Positions 1 through 8,111 of a DNA stretch of 64,000 nt are shown in pieces. Both the position numbers and the translations under genes were made by a program. Positions within the stretch are counted from its first letter, which is position 1, and each line of letters begins with the position of its first letter. The notes beneath the pieces were generated by a model, which had not been told where the DNA came from, made no database searches, and saw nothing but the letters and a program-made list of their open reading frames with translations. This stretch comes from a bacterium C-53. GTDB taxonomy: Bacteria > Bacillota > Clostridia > Lachnospirales > Lachnospiraceae. The DNA lies in contig RAZD01000020.1 of assembly GCA_003612525.1 (NCBI GenBank), forward strand, positions 1 to 64,000. Reading direction: 5' to 3'.

Positions 1-142
1 TTGCTCCTTTGCTTATTGATTTTATACTATATGACCTTAAAAAATCTGTCCAGTTTATTGTAGCCTATCCAATGTAGATGAAAGCAGAAGCAAGGTCATA
101 GAGGGTATAGAAAGTGCTTTGAAGCATTTTGATGATTAGGAT

Positions 143-232
143 ATGGAAGAGTTATGTCATAAGGTGATTAAAAAGCTGCGGGAAATGACGGATGAAGAAT
201 TTTTAGGATATGTATTTATAATGGAAGAATAA
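143..232 (+). CDS. Small hypothetical ORF (29 aa), possibly a remnant
   Basis: A 29-codon frame beginning MEELCHKVIKK and ending GYVFIMEE. It directly follows another open stretch (about 41-139) that ends in ALKHFDD and has no start in the window. No strong ribosome site precedes the ATG and I recognise no family. The pair could be the worn 3' end of a gene lost to the left. It is followed by a good terminator, which suggests that something here was transcribed. Confidence 0.3.
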   Translation: MEELCHKVIKKLREMTDEEFLGYVFIMEE

Positions 233-240
233 TCTGGTGA

Positions 241-282
241 AAAGGCAGGACATAGCGATATTGTCTATGTTCCTGCCTTTTT
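241..282 (+). terminator. Rho-independent terminator
   Basis: The arms AAAGGCAGGACATAG and CTATGTTCCTGCCTTT pair with a one-base bulge around a 9-nt loop and run into Ts. It closes whatever is transcribed from the left edge. Confidence 0.6.
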
Positions 283-289
283 ATGCGCA

Positions 290-369
290 CGGGCACCCAG
301 AGGAAGAATGTCAGCAGAAGCCGACGGGTGCCCGGCGCGCGAGTAGTGGAGAAGGTCGTTCCCCTACTC
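290..369. repeat. Two inverted repeats downstream of the LysR gene
   Basis: CGGGCACCC (from 290) pairs with GGGTGCCCG (326-334). A second weak hairpin pairs GAGTAG with CTACTC between about 341 and 369. They lie just past the stop of the minus-strand LysR gene and may end its transcript, but there is no T-run. Confidence 0.35.
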
Positions 370-399
370 GATTGTGGGATTTTATATGAGAAAAAAATA

Positions 400-1290
400 T
401 CATGTTTCGCTTGTTAAAATCTGACTTTTTAATTGTTGGAGGAAAGCACTGGAGGCTCTCGAAAGAACCTGATATTTTTTCCAAACAATACAAAGTTCTG
501 CTTCTAGTGTGGGGAAAAGTGGTCTGAAACATAGATTGCTATCCCCTGTTGTGTTAATCAGCCTGTCTAATGCAATTACATATCCAAAACCTTTTTTGAC
601 AAATTGGGCAGCGTTATAAATCAAGTCATAGGTTGCCACGATGTTGAGCCTGGAAATATCAGCCTTTAACCAGCGGAACATTTCTGTATTGATTGAGGTT
701 TGATGGGATACAATAAGGGGCTTATCCCACAAATCCTCTGCGCAGATTGTTTCTTTTTCTGCTAAGGGGCTGTCCTTTTGCATCAACACGCCCCATAAAT
801 CTTTTTGAGGAAGTTTGAGGTAATCATATTTGCTGATGTCTACTTCTCCAACCAGCAATCCGAAGTCGATTAAGCCCTTATCCAGTTTTTCCATAACACG
901 CTCCGCATCACCGCTGTAAATATGGTAATGAATGAGAGGGTGCTTGATCTGCAAATCCTGTGCTGCCTGTGCCAAAAAGGAAATACTTTCGGTTTCTCCG
1001 CAGCCAATATAAATATCACCGCCTATGTTCTCGCTGGAAGATGTCAATTCTGCCTTTGTCTTTTCCATTAAATCAACTAACTCCTCCGCACGTTTACGAA
1101 GCAGCATTCCGTCCTCTGTCAGCGTAACTTTTTTACTTCCACGAATAAGTAGCTGTTTGCCTAATTCTTCTTCTAAATCTTTTAATTGTCTGGAAAGCGG
1201 CGGCTGTGTCATGCGTAGGGCTTCCGCCGCCTTTGTTATGCTTTCTTCTCTTGCAACCGCAAGGAAATACTGTAATACCCGAATGTCCAA
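400..1290 (-). CDS. LysR-family transcriptional regulator
   Basis: DNA-binding regulator of about 296 residues with a classic N-terminal winged helix-turn-helix (LQYFLAVAREESITKAAEALRMTQPPLSRQLKDLE) and a periplasmic-binding-like effector domain. I place the start at the TTG at 1288-1290 (LDIRVLQYF), because GGGAGG lies 8 nt upstream and this gives the usual family length. An upstream ATG would add 37 residues unlike the family. It is transcribed divergently from the HgdB-like operon. A 15-bp dyad with T-N11-A spacing lies between them and recurs before position 7772, so it probably controls both promoters and itself. The effector is unknown. Confidence 0.9.
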   Translation of the reverse strand: MDIRVLQYFLAVAREESITKAAEALRMTQPPLSRQLKDLEEELGKQLLIRGSKKVTLTEDGMLLRKRAEELVDLMEKTKAELTSSSENIGGDIYIGCGETESISFLAQAAQDLQIKHPLIHYHIYSGDAERVMEKLDKGLIDFGLLVGEVDISKYDYLKLPQKDLWGVLMQKDSPLAEKETICAEDLWDKPLIVSHQTSINTEMFRWLKADISRLNIVATYDLIYNAAQFVKKGFGYVIALDRLINTTGDSNLCFRPLFPTLEAELCIVWKKYQVLSRASSAFLQQLKSQILTSET

Positions 1291-1341
1291 GCGTAAAACC
1301 TCCCTGATAATATCGTTGTCACAAGAATAACAGAAAAACAG

Positions 1342-1390
1342 ATACTTTTCAAGTATGGAATACCATTCTATATATGTATTTGATATTAAA
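1342..1390 (+). promoter_or_regulatory. LysR box and conserved promoter block, copy 1
   Basis: The perfect dyad ATACTTTTCAAGTAT (1342-1356) fits the LysR T-N11-A rule. It is followed by GGAAT and then TATATGTATTTGATATT. Box, spacing and downstream block recur at 7686-7731 in front of another gene of the cluster. Inferred to be the operator and promoter of the run starting at 1430. Confidence 0.65.
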
Positions 1391-1429
1391 GATAAAAACA
1401 CTTATGATAATAACCGGAGGTGGATTGGA

Positions 1430-2653
1430 ATGTCTGAAATGAAAAATAAGGTAAATCTAAGTGCATATAAAAAGGAAATGAAGGACGTATTGGAAAGGCT
1501 TGTGAAAACAATGCCTGCATATAAGGAACTGCGGTTTTTTGTGAAATGCGTTATCAATCACTATCTGACAGACTTTGAAAAAAATAATTCCAATATTGTT
1601 GTGATTGGTTCCAATATTCCAGAGGAATTAGTCCTTGTATCGGGTAAGATGCCCTACTGGATTTTGGGCGGAAGCAGGGTAAGTTCCATGTGGGCGGATG
1701 ACATTGTGCCGAGGGATACTGATCCGGTCAGCAGGTCAGGGCTAGGATCGATTGTTTCCGGCTTTGCGGAGAATGCTTTGATTTTGATACCTTTAGTGAA
1801 TGACAGCACAAGAAAACTGGCTTATATCCTGAAATCAAAGGGATTAAAGGTACATACTTTTCATTTTCCGCCAGTGAAAGACGCTCAGACAGTTTTGGAA
1901 TGGAGGCGGCAATATGAAGTGTGCAGGGAAGCGGTAGCTCTGCATCTGAAAAGACCATTGACAAAACGAGTCCTGCAAAAATCACAGGAACAGATTTCTA
2001 CGGCAAAAAAGCAGATTCAGGATTTTATGGAAGTATCAAAGGATACACTGAACGGAACAAGCAGAATGTTTATTTTAGGCAGCTATTATTGTGCGGATAA
2101 TCTTTCGGAATGGAACTTTCAGTTAGAATGTCTGACGGCAAGGCTGCGAAAGGAGCATAAATGCCGGAACACGGAAAAGAGTAAAGTCCTGTTGCTTGGC
2201 TCTCCAATATATTTTCCTAACTACAAGGTTCCGTTTTTGATTGAGGAAGTCGGGCTTGAGCTGCTCCTGCAGGCGGATTATACGACGCTTTCCATGCAGG
2301 ATTGTAGGCTGGAACGGATGCAGAAAGAGCGCATGGCAGACATTTTTTATCGGAATGATGCCTCTCCAGCTTATGTAAAAAATAGTTCTCTGTATGAGCG
2401 CATTGAAAAGCTGCTTACCCAAAAAGAGATAGACGGAGTTGTTTATCATGTCCTGAAAGGGCAGATCGAGTATGACTTTGAATTAGAGCGTTTTGAGGAA
2501 CTATTTGAAAAGATGAATATTCCGGTGTTCCGGTTGGAAACGGATTACAACTATCAGGATATAGAACAGCTTCGTATCCGGTTGGAGGCATTTTCAGAGA
2601 TTTTGAACCAGCGCAGATACAGAAGATTTGGAAAGGAAACGGTGGCGGTATGA
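1430..2653 (+). CDS. Cysteine-less 2-hydroxyacyl-CoA dehydratase D-component family protein (HgdB/YjiM-like)
   Basis: 407 residues, collinear with the family member encoded at 4673. Shared blocks include the region around MPYWILGGS, the DDIVPRD block, GSPIYFPNYKVPFLIEE, DGVVYHVLKG and the C-terminal LRIRLEAF. The family binds an Fe-S or double-cubane cluster through cysteines. Here each position that is Cys in the 4673 protein is replaced (Leu, Asp, Asn, Ser, Thr, Gln), so it should not hold a cluster. It may be a structural partner of the 4673 protein (inference). The start at 1430 follows a CCGGAGG site 9 nt upstream. An in-frame ATG at 1355 would run through the LysR box and is unlikely. 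Confidence 0.85.
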   Translation: MSEMKNKVNLSAYKKEMKDVLERLVKTMPAYKELRFFVKCVINHYLTDFEKNNSNIVVIGSNIPEELVLVSGKMPYWILGGSRVSSMWADDIVPRDTDPVSRSGLGSIVSGFAENALILIPLVNDSTRKLAYILKSKGLKVHTFHFPPVKDAQTVLEWRRQYEVCREAVALHLKRPLTKRVLQKSQEQISTAKKQIQDFMEVSKDTLNGTSRMFILGSYYCADNLSEWNFQLECLTARLRKEHKCRNTEKSKVLLLGSPIYFPNYKVPFLIEEVGLELLLQADYTTLSMQDCRLERMQKERMADIFYRNDASPAYVKNSSLYERIEKLLTQKEIDGVVYHVLKGQIEYDFELERFEELFEKMNIPVFRLETDYNYQDIEQLRIRLEAFSEILNQRRYRRFGKETVAV

Positions 2654-2675
2654 AAAAAACATTAAGAAACACTAA

Positions 2676-2758
2676 GGCTGCAAATCGAATAAATTCGATT
2701 AAGACGCAGCCTAAGAGTTACTAAATGTTTGGAAAAATGCTTGAAAAACAGCATTTTT
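2676..2758. repeat. Intergenic tandem hairpins 1
   Basis: GGCTGC (2676-2681) pairs with GCAGCC (2706-2711) around an inner AATCGAAT-aa-ATTCGATT stem. A second stem, AAAAATGCT (2733-2741) with AGCATTTTT (2750-2758), follows. This is the first of several similar gaps in the run. Confidence 0.6.
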
Positions 2759-2780
2759 CGTATGGAATAGGAGTGATGGT

Positions 2781-3569
2781 ATGTATAAAAGAAAAGTAGG
2801 AACAGCGATTGTGTGTGCTGTCTGTATATTCCTGATTGTGTCGGCTTTTTTTGCAAAGGATTTTGTCTTGTATGATTATCATATGAATGTTTCGGACTAC
2901 CATTATGCAAAAACAGAAGAAGAAAAACCATTGTCAGCAGACACTTCAGTATGGTCTTCCTATGGAGATGCAGGAAAAGCAGTTTATTACGGGGTAAGTG
3001 ATGAAATACGGGAAGAAAACATGACAGTCTATGCACTGACGCAGACTGGAGAAATGTCGGTAACGAATGGAAATGAAAACCCAATCAGGAAGGATTCATT
3101 AGGACATTTTATTGCAACGCTCCCCATGACAGAGGTTGACATCGACGGGGATGGGGAGGCAGAGAAAGTCTATGATTATGCACGGGCAGATTTGGGATTG
3201 AACGCCTTTAATCCCGCACCACAGAGATTTCTCGCAGAGGAAATTCCCTTTGAGCTGGTGTTTGCAGAACGTAAGCATATCATGGTTTATTACGGAAATG
3301 AGATTTTGAAGGATGCGGAGATTTTTGTAACCTCTTATAACGGGGAACGAAAAAAGTACCAGACAGATGAACACGGGTGGATTCAGGGACTTCCAAACAG
3401 GGATATACGGGAAGGCTTTACTGCCGTCTATTCTCCTGATGGAGAAGTTGTGTACCGTATGCACTATGCGCTGGAGGATTATCCGTATTTCTCTGTACAT
3501 TTTTGGAAAGCGCATTTGCCGTTAGTGGTAATTTTTGCTTTGGCAGGTATTGGTATTGCAGCCGTTTAA
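2781..3569 (+). CDS. Membrane-anchored extracytoplasmic protein of unknown function
   Basis: 262 residues. An N-terminal hydrophobic helix (about 7-25) and a C-terminal one (about 240-260) bracket a predicted extracellular domain. The middle holds DIDGDGEAEKVYDY, which resembles an EF-hand/dockerin-type calcium loop. No enzyme motif is recognised. AGGAG lies 8 nt before the ATG. The gene sits 16 nt upstream of the NapH-like gene, which suggests a joint role at the membrane, perhaps as an accessory subunit of the electron-transfer protein (inference). Confidence 0.7.
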   Translation: MYKRKVGTAIVCAVCIFLIVSAFFAKDFVLYDYHMNVSDYHYAKTEEEKPLSADTSVWSSYGDAGKAVYYGVSDEIREENMTVYALTQTGEMSVTNGNENPIRKDSLGHFIATLPMTEVDIDGDGEAEKVYDYARADLGLNAFNPAPQRFLAEEIPFELVFAERKHIMVYYGNEILKDAEIFVTSYNGERKKYQTDEHGWIQGLPNRDIREGFTAVYSPDGEVVYRMHYALEDYPYFSVHFWKAHLPLVVIFALAGIGIAAV

Positions 3570-3584
3570 CTGATACGGAACCGC

Positions 3585-4556
3585 ATGGAAAAACATAATC
3601 CGGCTTACGCAATTTATTCCAGAGAGCGTGTAGGGATATATCCAGGTACATTACATCAGAAAACAACTTCCAAATTTTTATTTGTCCGGTGGCTGTGCCT
3701 GTTTGCAGGTATGTTTTTGTGGACATATGCCGGAAAGCTGATTCATCAGGGGCAGGCGCTGAATGAGATTTCCATACCTGTATTTAGTTGTCCGTTTAAC
3801 TTGGATCAGGTGGCGGAAGTACCATGTTATTATTTATCGCATCTGCCAGCGTTGTTTGGAAGATTTGGCGCAGACTTTCCTGAGCGCAACATAGCATATG
3901 GAGTCTTGTTTATTGTGACAACACTTTTCTGTTTTATCTTTCTTGGGCGTATCCTTTGCGGATTCCTCTGTCCGGCTGGTCTTTTGCAGGACTTAATGGA
4001 TAAACTGCGTCAGGCGCTGCATATCCGTCCGATTGTTGTTACGGATTGGCTCAACCGCTTTTTACAGCCGATTAAATGGGTGTGGATATTGCTGTTTTTG
4101 GGGTTTGCCTTTGCGGGAGGGGATTTTTGTGACATCTGCCCGCTGAAAGGATTTACAACCGCACAGGGCGGCTATTGGACAAATTTATATCTTGGCGGAT
4201 TTTTTGCAGTGGTGATTTTGGTAGGCAGCTTTTTCATCAAACGCTTTTGGTGCATTATTTGTCCGATGGGGTATCTGATGGGGCTGTTCAAAAGGTTTAA
4301 CCTGTTTAAGCTAAAAAAAGACTGCACTTCCTGTACGGAATGCGGAGCCTGCTATCATGCCTGCCCGATGCGGATTAAAAGCATTTATACGGAAAGGGAT
4401 AAGGAAAATGTGCAGACAGTTGACTGTATGATGTGCGGAGAGTGTATCCATAAATGCCCGGAGGACAATGCGTTATCCATGACATTTTGCGGAAAGACAA
4501 TTTACAAATCTTCCCGGAAAACTTTTATGTCAAAATTTTCTGGAAAAAAGGAGTAG
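3585..4556 (+). CDS. NapH/CcoG-like membrane 4Fe-4S protein
   Basis: 323 residues with several membrane helices, the two CxxxCP motifs of the NapH/YccM family (CGFLCPAG and CIICPMG), and two ferredoxin clusters at the C-terminus: CTECGACYHACP and CMMCGECIHKCP. Such proteins pass electrons from the membrane pool to Fe-S partners. Placement between two HgdB-like genes and before the ATP-dependent activator makes it a good candidate electron donor for that system (inference). The ribosome site at the ATG is weak, so translational coupling with 2781 is likely. Confidence 0.85.
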   Translation: MEKHNPAYAIYSRERVGIYPGTLHQKTTSKFLFVRWLCLFAGMFLWTYAGKLIHQGQALNEISIPVFSCPFNLDQVAEVPCYYLSHLPALFGRFGADFPERNIAYGVLFIVTTLFCFIFLGRILCGFLCPAGLLQDLMDKLRQALHIRPIVVTDWLNRFLQPIKWVWILLFLGFAFAGGDFCDICPLKGFTTAQGGYWTNLYLGGFFAVVILVGSFFIKRFWCIICPMGYLMGLFKRFNLFKLKKDCTSCTECGACYHACPMRIKSIYTERDKENVQTVDCMMCGECIHKCPEDNALSMTFCGKTIYKSSRKTFMSKFSGKKE

Positions 4557-4557
4557 A

Positions 4558-4643
4558 GTGTGAAGAGAATTTCTAAGCCTGCAAAATACGCAGACTAAGA
4601 AATTCTAAAACTTCACACCAAAGAACGCAAGAGCAGCGTTCTT
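4558..4643. repeat. Intergenic tandem hairpins 2
   Basis: GTGTGAAG (4558-4565) pairs with CTTCACAC (4611-4618), enclosing AGAATTTCT/AGAAATTCT and a GCCTGC/GCAGAC stem. A separate hairpin, AAGAACGC-aagagca-GCGTTCTT, follows at 4621-4643. Its stem sequence recurs in the gap after the activator gene. Confidence 0.65.
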
Positions 4644-4672
4644 CATTAATTTGAAGGAATGGAGGTAATTTT

Positions 4673-6022
4673 ATGGCAGATCAGAGTGGGATAAACGAAC
4701 GGCAGCGGGAATTATTTATAAGAAAATCCACAAGGGTAGCGGCAGCTTACCTGAAACGTGCGAAGGAGCTGGCTGAATTGCCGGATGCCGCAAAGCCTTT
4801 CTTTGATGTATTGGAAAATACATACGTTAACAATGTGAAGGAAATCACTGGGCTCGAATATACCTCGCCAAGTGATTTCACGCGCTGCGGAGCAGAGCTT
4901 CTTCGCATGGCAGACATACAAAAACCGGAAGAAAGGAAAAGTATTGGAACTTTATGTGTCATGGTTCCGGCAGAGCTTGTTTATGCGGCAGGAGCTATGC
5001 CTGTACGCCTGTGTTCCGGCAGTTATACGGCATATTCTATCGGGGATGATTATATTCCCCGTGATGCCTGCCCTTTGGTAAAGGCGGTTATGGGATTCGG
5101 TAAGATAAAAGCGCTGCCTGCATTTGATAATTGTTCCCTGCTGGTTGCGCCTGTGACCTGTGACTGTAAAAAGAAACTTGCTGGAACGATTGACTCCGTG
5201 AAGGATACCATACCGCTTCATATTCCACCGCTGAAAAAGGACGATGCCGATACAGAGATTTTTCTGAAAGAGTTGTACCGCCTGATACCGTTGCTGGAAA
5301 ATGTAACGGGAAAACAGGTCACGGCAAAATCTTTGGCAGAAGGGATTAACATGGTTGGAAACGCACAGTATGAGATGTCGGAGTTTCTGAAATACCGCAG
5401 ACATGATCTGTCGCTGATGAGTGGAACACAGGTAATGGCAGTGATGAATGCCTATTCTTATATGCCTGCCAATATATGGGCGGAGCAGATGCACAGACTG
5501 AATGAAGAAATGAAGCTGCGGCTTTCACAGGGGCGTTTTGTTAGTAGGAAAAACCAGCCCCGTATTCTTGTGACAGGTTCGCCTATTGCTTTTCCAAACA
5601 TTAAGGTTCCGCTTCTGATTGAGGAAATGGGAGGGGTTCTTGCGGCGGATGAAACCTGTATGGGAGAGCGTGGATTATATGATCCGGTATCGGTCATTGA
5701 TGCCAGTTTTGACGGGATGATGCGTTCTCTTGCCTCAAGATATACAAAGCCCTGTACCTGTCCGGTGTTTGTGGATAACAGCCAGCGTATTTACCGGATT
5801 AAGCAGATGATAAAAGAACATAAAATTCAGGGAGTCATTTACCATGTGCTGCGTGGCTGCCTGGTGTATGACTATGAATATCAGCTCATGGAGGAGGCAA
5901 TGGGGAAGATGGATATTCCCATTATCCGTGTGGAGAGTGATTACAATGAGGAAGATGTGGAGCAGCTCCGTATCCGCATTGAGGCATTTATTGAACTGAT
6001 TAAGATGCGCACGTCCGCATAA
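4673..6022 (+). CDS. 2-hydroxyacyl-CoA dehydratase/double-cubane cluster protein (HgdB/YjiM-like)
   Basis: 449 residues of the family that includes HgdB, YjiM and the double-cubane cluster proteins, which use an ATP-driven reductase to perform low-potential reductions. Candidate cluster ligands are present: C114 (RLCSGS), C133 (RDACP), C163 and C165 (VTCDCKKK), C329 and C396 (RGCLVYD). GGAGG lies 8 nt before the ATG at 4673. The activator follows at 6121. A separate family A-component is not seen. The cysteine-less paralogue at 1430 could fill a partner role. The YjiM/YjiL-like pairing favours a double-cubane enzyme over a true acyl-CoA dehydratase, but the substrate cannot be told. Confidence 0.88.
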   Translation: MADQSGINERQRELFIRKSTRVAAAYLKRAKELAELPDAAKPFFDVLENTYVNNVKEITGLEYTSPSDFTRCGAELLRMADIQKPEERKSIGTLCVMVPAELVYAAGAMPVRLCSGSYTAYSIGDDYIPRDACPLVKAVMGFGKIKALPAFDNCSLLVAPVTCDCKKKLAGTIDSVKDTIPLHIPPLKKDDADTEIFLKELYRLIPLLENVTGKQVTAKSLAEGINMVGNAQYEMSEFLKYRRHDLSLMSGTQVMAVMNAYSYMPANIWAEQMHRLNEEMKLRLSQGRFVSRKNQPRILVTGSPIAFPNIKVPLLIEEMGGVLAADETCMGERGLYDPVSVIDASFDGMMRSLASRYTKPCTCPVFVDNSQRIYRIKQMIKEHKIQGVIYHVLRGCLVYDYEYQLMEEAMGKMDIPIIRVESDYNEEDVEQLRIRIEAFIELIKMRTSA

Positions 6023-6082
6023 GGAAAATAGCTGCATTTGCAGCTTGCGGACGGCGCAGGCAGAAACGATAAATCGTTTCTG
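6012..6082. repeat. Intergenic hairpins 3
   Basis: GTCCGCA near the stop codon pairs with TGCGGAC about 30 nt on, enclosing AGCTGC-attt-GCAGCT (6030-6045). The perfect CAGAAACGAT-aa-ATCGTTTCTG follows at 6061-6082. Confidence 0.6.
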
Positions 6083-6120
6083 ATAGATAGCAAAAAACTG
6101 AAAAAGGAGGCGTGACGGCT

Positions 6121-6924
6121 ATGGAAAAATATTATCTTGGACTGGATGGCGGCTCTACTTATCTGAAAGCCGCCCTTATGAAAGATAAAAAAGTAGTTGG
6201 AACTGTGGTATATCCTACGGGAATTGACAATAACGGGGTGGCAAAGAAAATTGTGGCAGCCTTGTGTAAAAAATATGGTATCAGCCGGACGGATATAGGC
6301 TATATCATGGCTACCGGTTACAGCCGCAAAATTCTTGAGGTTGCCGATGATGATATTTCAGAGATTACGGCTCATGCCTATGGAGTGCGGGTTACTGCGC
6401 CAAAAGAATACCGCCCCGGCATGGTCATTGATATTGGCGGACAGGACAGCAAAATTATCTATCTTGACGCAAATTACAATGTAAAGAATTTTACCATGAA
6501 TGACAAATGTGCTGCAGGAACAGGAAAGTTCATGGAGGTTATAGCGCAAATCCTGGAAACGACAATCGATCAGGTCGGAGCGCTTTCTTTGGAAAGCACT
6601 TCGTCGTGTGACATCAACAGTACCTGTGTGGTATTTGCACAATCGGAAGTGATTTCACTTGTGGCAAGAAAAGTTGACAGGCGTGATATTCTCGCTGGTA
6701 TGCACTTGTCGATGGCAAAACGGATTATCAAAATGATGAAAAAGTCGGAAAAAGGCGGCGATATTCTGATGACGGGCGGCGGTGCGTTGAATACGGGCAT
6801 ACACAGGGCTTTTGAGGAAGAAATGCTGAAAGATGTATATGTGGCAAAATATCCGCAGTTTAACGGTGCGGTCGGCGCAGCTTTGATTGCCAGCGAACGG
6901 AATGAAGTATCTCTAAGGTTGTAA
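6121..6924 (+). CDS. HgdC/YjiL-like ATP-dependent activator (BadF/BcrAD ATPase family)
   Basis: 267 residues from the ATG at 6121. The acetate-kinase-fold nucleotide motif GLDGGSTYLKA is near the N-terminus, with VIDIGGQDSK as the second phosphate loop. The two cysteines that bridge a 4Fe-4S cluster across the homodimer are both present (NDKCAAGTGKF and STCVVFAQSE). It hydrolyses ATP to push one electron into the HgdB-like partner. AAGGAGG lies 10 nt before the ATG. A GTG at 6112 is only 1 nt from that site and less likely. Confidence 0.9.
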   Translation: MEKYYLGLDGGSTYLKAALMKDKKVVGTVVYPTGIDNNGVAKKIVAALCKKYGISRTDIGYIMATGYSRKILEVADDDISEITAHAYGVRVTAPKEYRPGMVIDIGGQDSKIIYLDANYNVKNFTMNDKCAAGTGKFMEVIAQILETTIDQVGALSLESTSSCDINSTCVVFAQSEVISLVARKVDRRDILAGMHLSMAKRIIKMMKKSEKGGDILMTGGGALNTGIHRAFEEEMLKDVYVAKYPQFNGAVGAALIASERNEVSLRL

Positions 6925-6989
6925 AAGACACAACCTAAGAGATACTAAAATCATTCCGGAGAAGAACGCAAGAACGGCGTTCTTCCGGG
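6906..6989. repeat. Intergenic tandem hairpins 4
   Basis: The arms 6906-6922 and 6930-6946 (17 bp, one mismatch) overlap the stop codon. A second hairpin, GAAGAACGC-aagaacg-GCGTTCTTC, follows at 6961-6985 and is nearly the same as the one at 4621-4643. Confidence 0.65.
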
Positions 6990-7010
6990 TTTAGAAATGG
7001 AGGTAAGATT

Positions 7011-7679
7011 ATGGATATGTTTGTGTTGGCGGTTACAACCGCTGTTTCCGTCGGACTTGGGTGCGGAACCTGTTGCAGCCCGATTATCAGTACGTTTCTT
7101 TCTACTTATGTGGTATCCCATTCAGGCGGTGTGAAAAAAGGGGTTTTGTCATTCGTAAGTTTCTTTTTCGGTAAGATGGTCAGTGTTTCGCTGCTGTGCA
7201 TGATTTCTGCGTTAGTTAGCAGACGATTTATCAGTGACAGCGGTTATATTGGTTCTTTTAATCTGCGGCTGTTCTCGCAGGCGGCTATGAGTTTGATAGG
7301 ATTCGTTTTGGTAGTTCGCTGGTTTTTGGAATTGAAAAACCAGAAAAAGTGCGGTGGCTGTAAGGAATGTGGGAAAATGGCTGGAAAGTCAGGTTTTGCG
7401 CCAATGCTTGCGGCAGGATTGACTTATGGCATGACGCCCTGCGCCCCTCTTTTGCTGATGATTGGCTATTGTTTTACACTTCCGGTTTCTTTGGCTGGAA
7501 TAACTGGCGTTGCCTTTAGCCTTTCTGGTATGGTAAGTCCTGTTTTGCTGTTGGTGGTGGTAACAGGTGCGCTTTCAAAGAAAATGGGAAAGGAAATACC
7601 GGATGCGGTAAAATGGTTCCGTTTGGCTTCTTATATGGTGCTGGTGGTTATGCCATTTTTCCTTTCAGCAAGGTATTAA
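7011..7679 (+). CDS. CcdA/SafE-like polytopic membrane protein
   Basis: 222 residues and about six hydrophobic helices, with cysteines at the start of the first helix (GCGTCCSP), in a loop (CGGCKECGK) and in YGMTPCAP. The layout recalls CcdA/DsbD-type thiol-electron transporters and the related UreH/SafE group. Ending the Fe-S gene run, it could move reducing equivalents across the membrane or support cluster assembly (inference). GGAGG precedes the start. Confidence 0.65.
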   Translation: MDMFVLAVTTAVSVGLGCGTCCSPIISTFLSTYVVSHSGGVKKGVLSFVSFFFGKMVSVSLLCMISALVSRRFISDSGYIGSFNLRLFSQAAMSLIGFVLVVRWFLELKNQKKCGGCKECGKMAGKSGFAPMLAAGLTYGMTPCAPLLLMIGYCFTLPVSLAGITGVAFSLSGMVSPVLLLVVVTGALSKKMGKEIPDAVKWFRLASYMVLVVMPFFLSARY

Positions 7680-7685
7680 TAATTT

Positions 7686-7735
7686 ATACTTTTTCGGTAT
7701 GGAAATTGATATTTTATATGTATTTGATATTTTGA
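7686..7735 (+). promoter_or_regulatory. LysR box and conserved promoter block, copy 2
   Basis: ATACTTTTTCGGTAT (7686-7700) has the same ATAC-N7-GTAT, T-N11-A layout as 1342-1356. It too is followed by GGAA and by TATATGTATTTGATATT at the same spacing. It should give the genes from 7772 onward their own LysR-dependent promoter. Confidence 0.65.
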
Positions 7736-7771
7736 ATGTGGCGAATTACAATAAGGTCAGGAGGGTAAGAA

Positions 7772-8008
7772 ATGGCGGAAGCAAATGATATGTATGGAAG
7801 CATTTACCAAAATTTGATTGACGCAGGTTGTGACAGGCAGACAGCAGAGCAGTGTATGGTGTTTGCAAAGGGCGGTCAGTTTACGGATATGCTGCCAATA
7901 CTTGTAAGGCATAGAAAGGATTTGCTCGGTTCCCTCCATGAGAGTCAGAAGCGAATAGACTGTCTTGATTATCTGCTTTATAAAGTCAAAAACCTCACAG
8001 CAGGCTGA
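7772..8008 (+). CDS. Small hypothetical protein (78 aa)
   Basis: Starts after AGGAGGG. Its C-terminal half (LHESQKRIDCLDYLLYKVK) looks like a short amphipathic helix. Two cysteines (GCDRQTAEQC) lie in the N-terminal half. No named family recognised. It is the first gene behind the second LysR box, so it belongs to the regulon and may be an accessory or regulatory small protein. Confidence 0.65.
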   Translation: MAEANDMYGSIYQNLIDAGCDRQTAEQCMVFAKGGQFTDMLPILVRHRKDLLGSLHESQKRIDCLDYLLYKVKNLTAG

Positions 8009-8021
8009 GAGATTTTTGACT
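7984..8021. repeat. Intergenic hairpin 5
   Basis: AGTCAAAAACCTC (7984-7996) pairs with GAGAGATTTTTGACT (8007-8021), a few bases looped out, across the stop codon of the 78-aa gene. The rest of the gap to 8111 holds weaker GC-rich dyads. Confidence 0.5.
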
Positions 8022-8111
8022 CTCGCGGCATTCGCCAAATGGATGTGCCAGCACGTCCGCTTGGCTCATTGCCAGCGGAAATAAAAAAATTATAACAAGG
8101 AGAATGAAAAA

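Noticed and set aside
2662-3084. Minus-strand 140-aa frame over the 2781 gene start
   Set aside because: Composition rich in Leu/His/Ser as expected for antisense of a real gene. It overlaps the hairpins and has no recognisable motif.
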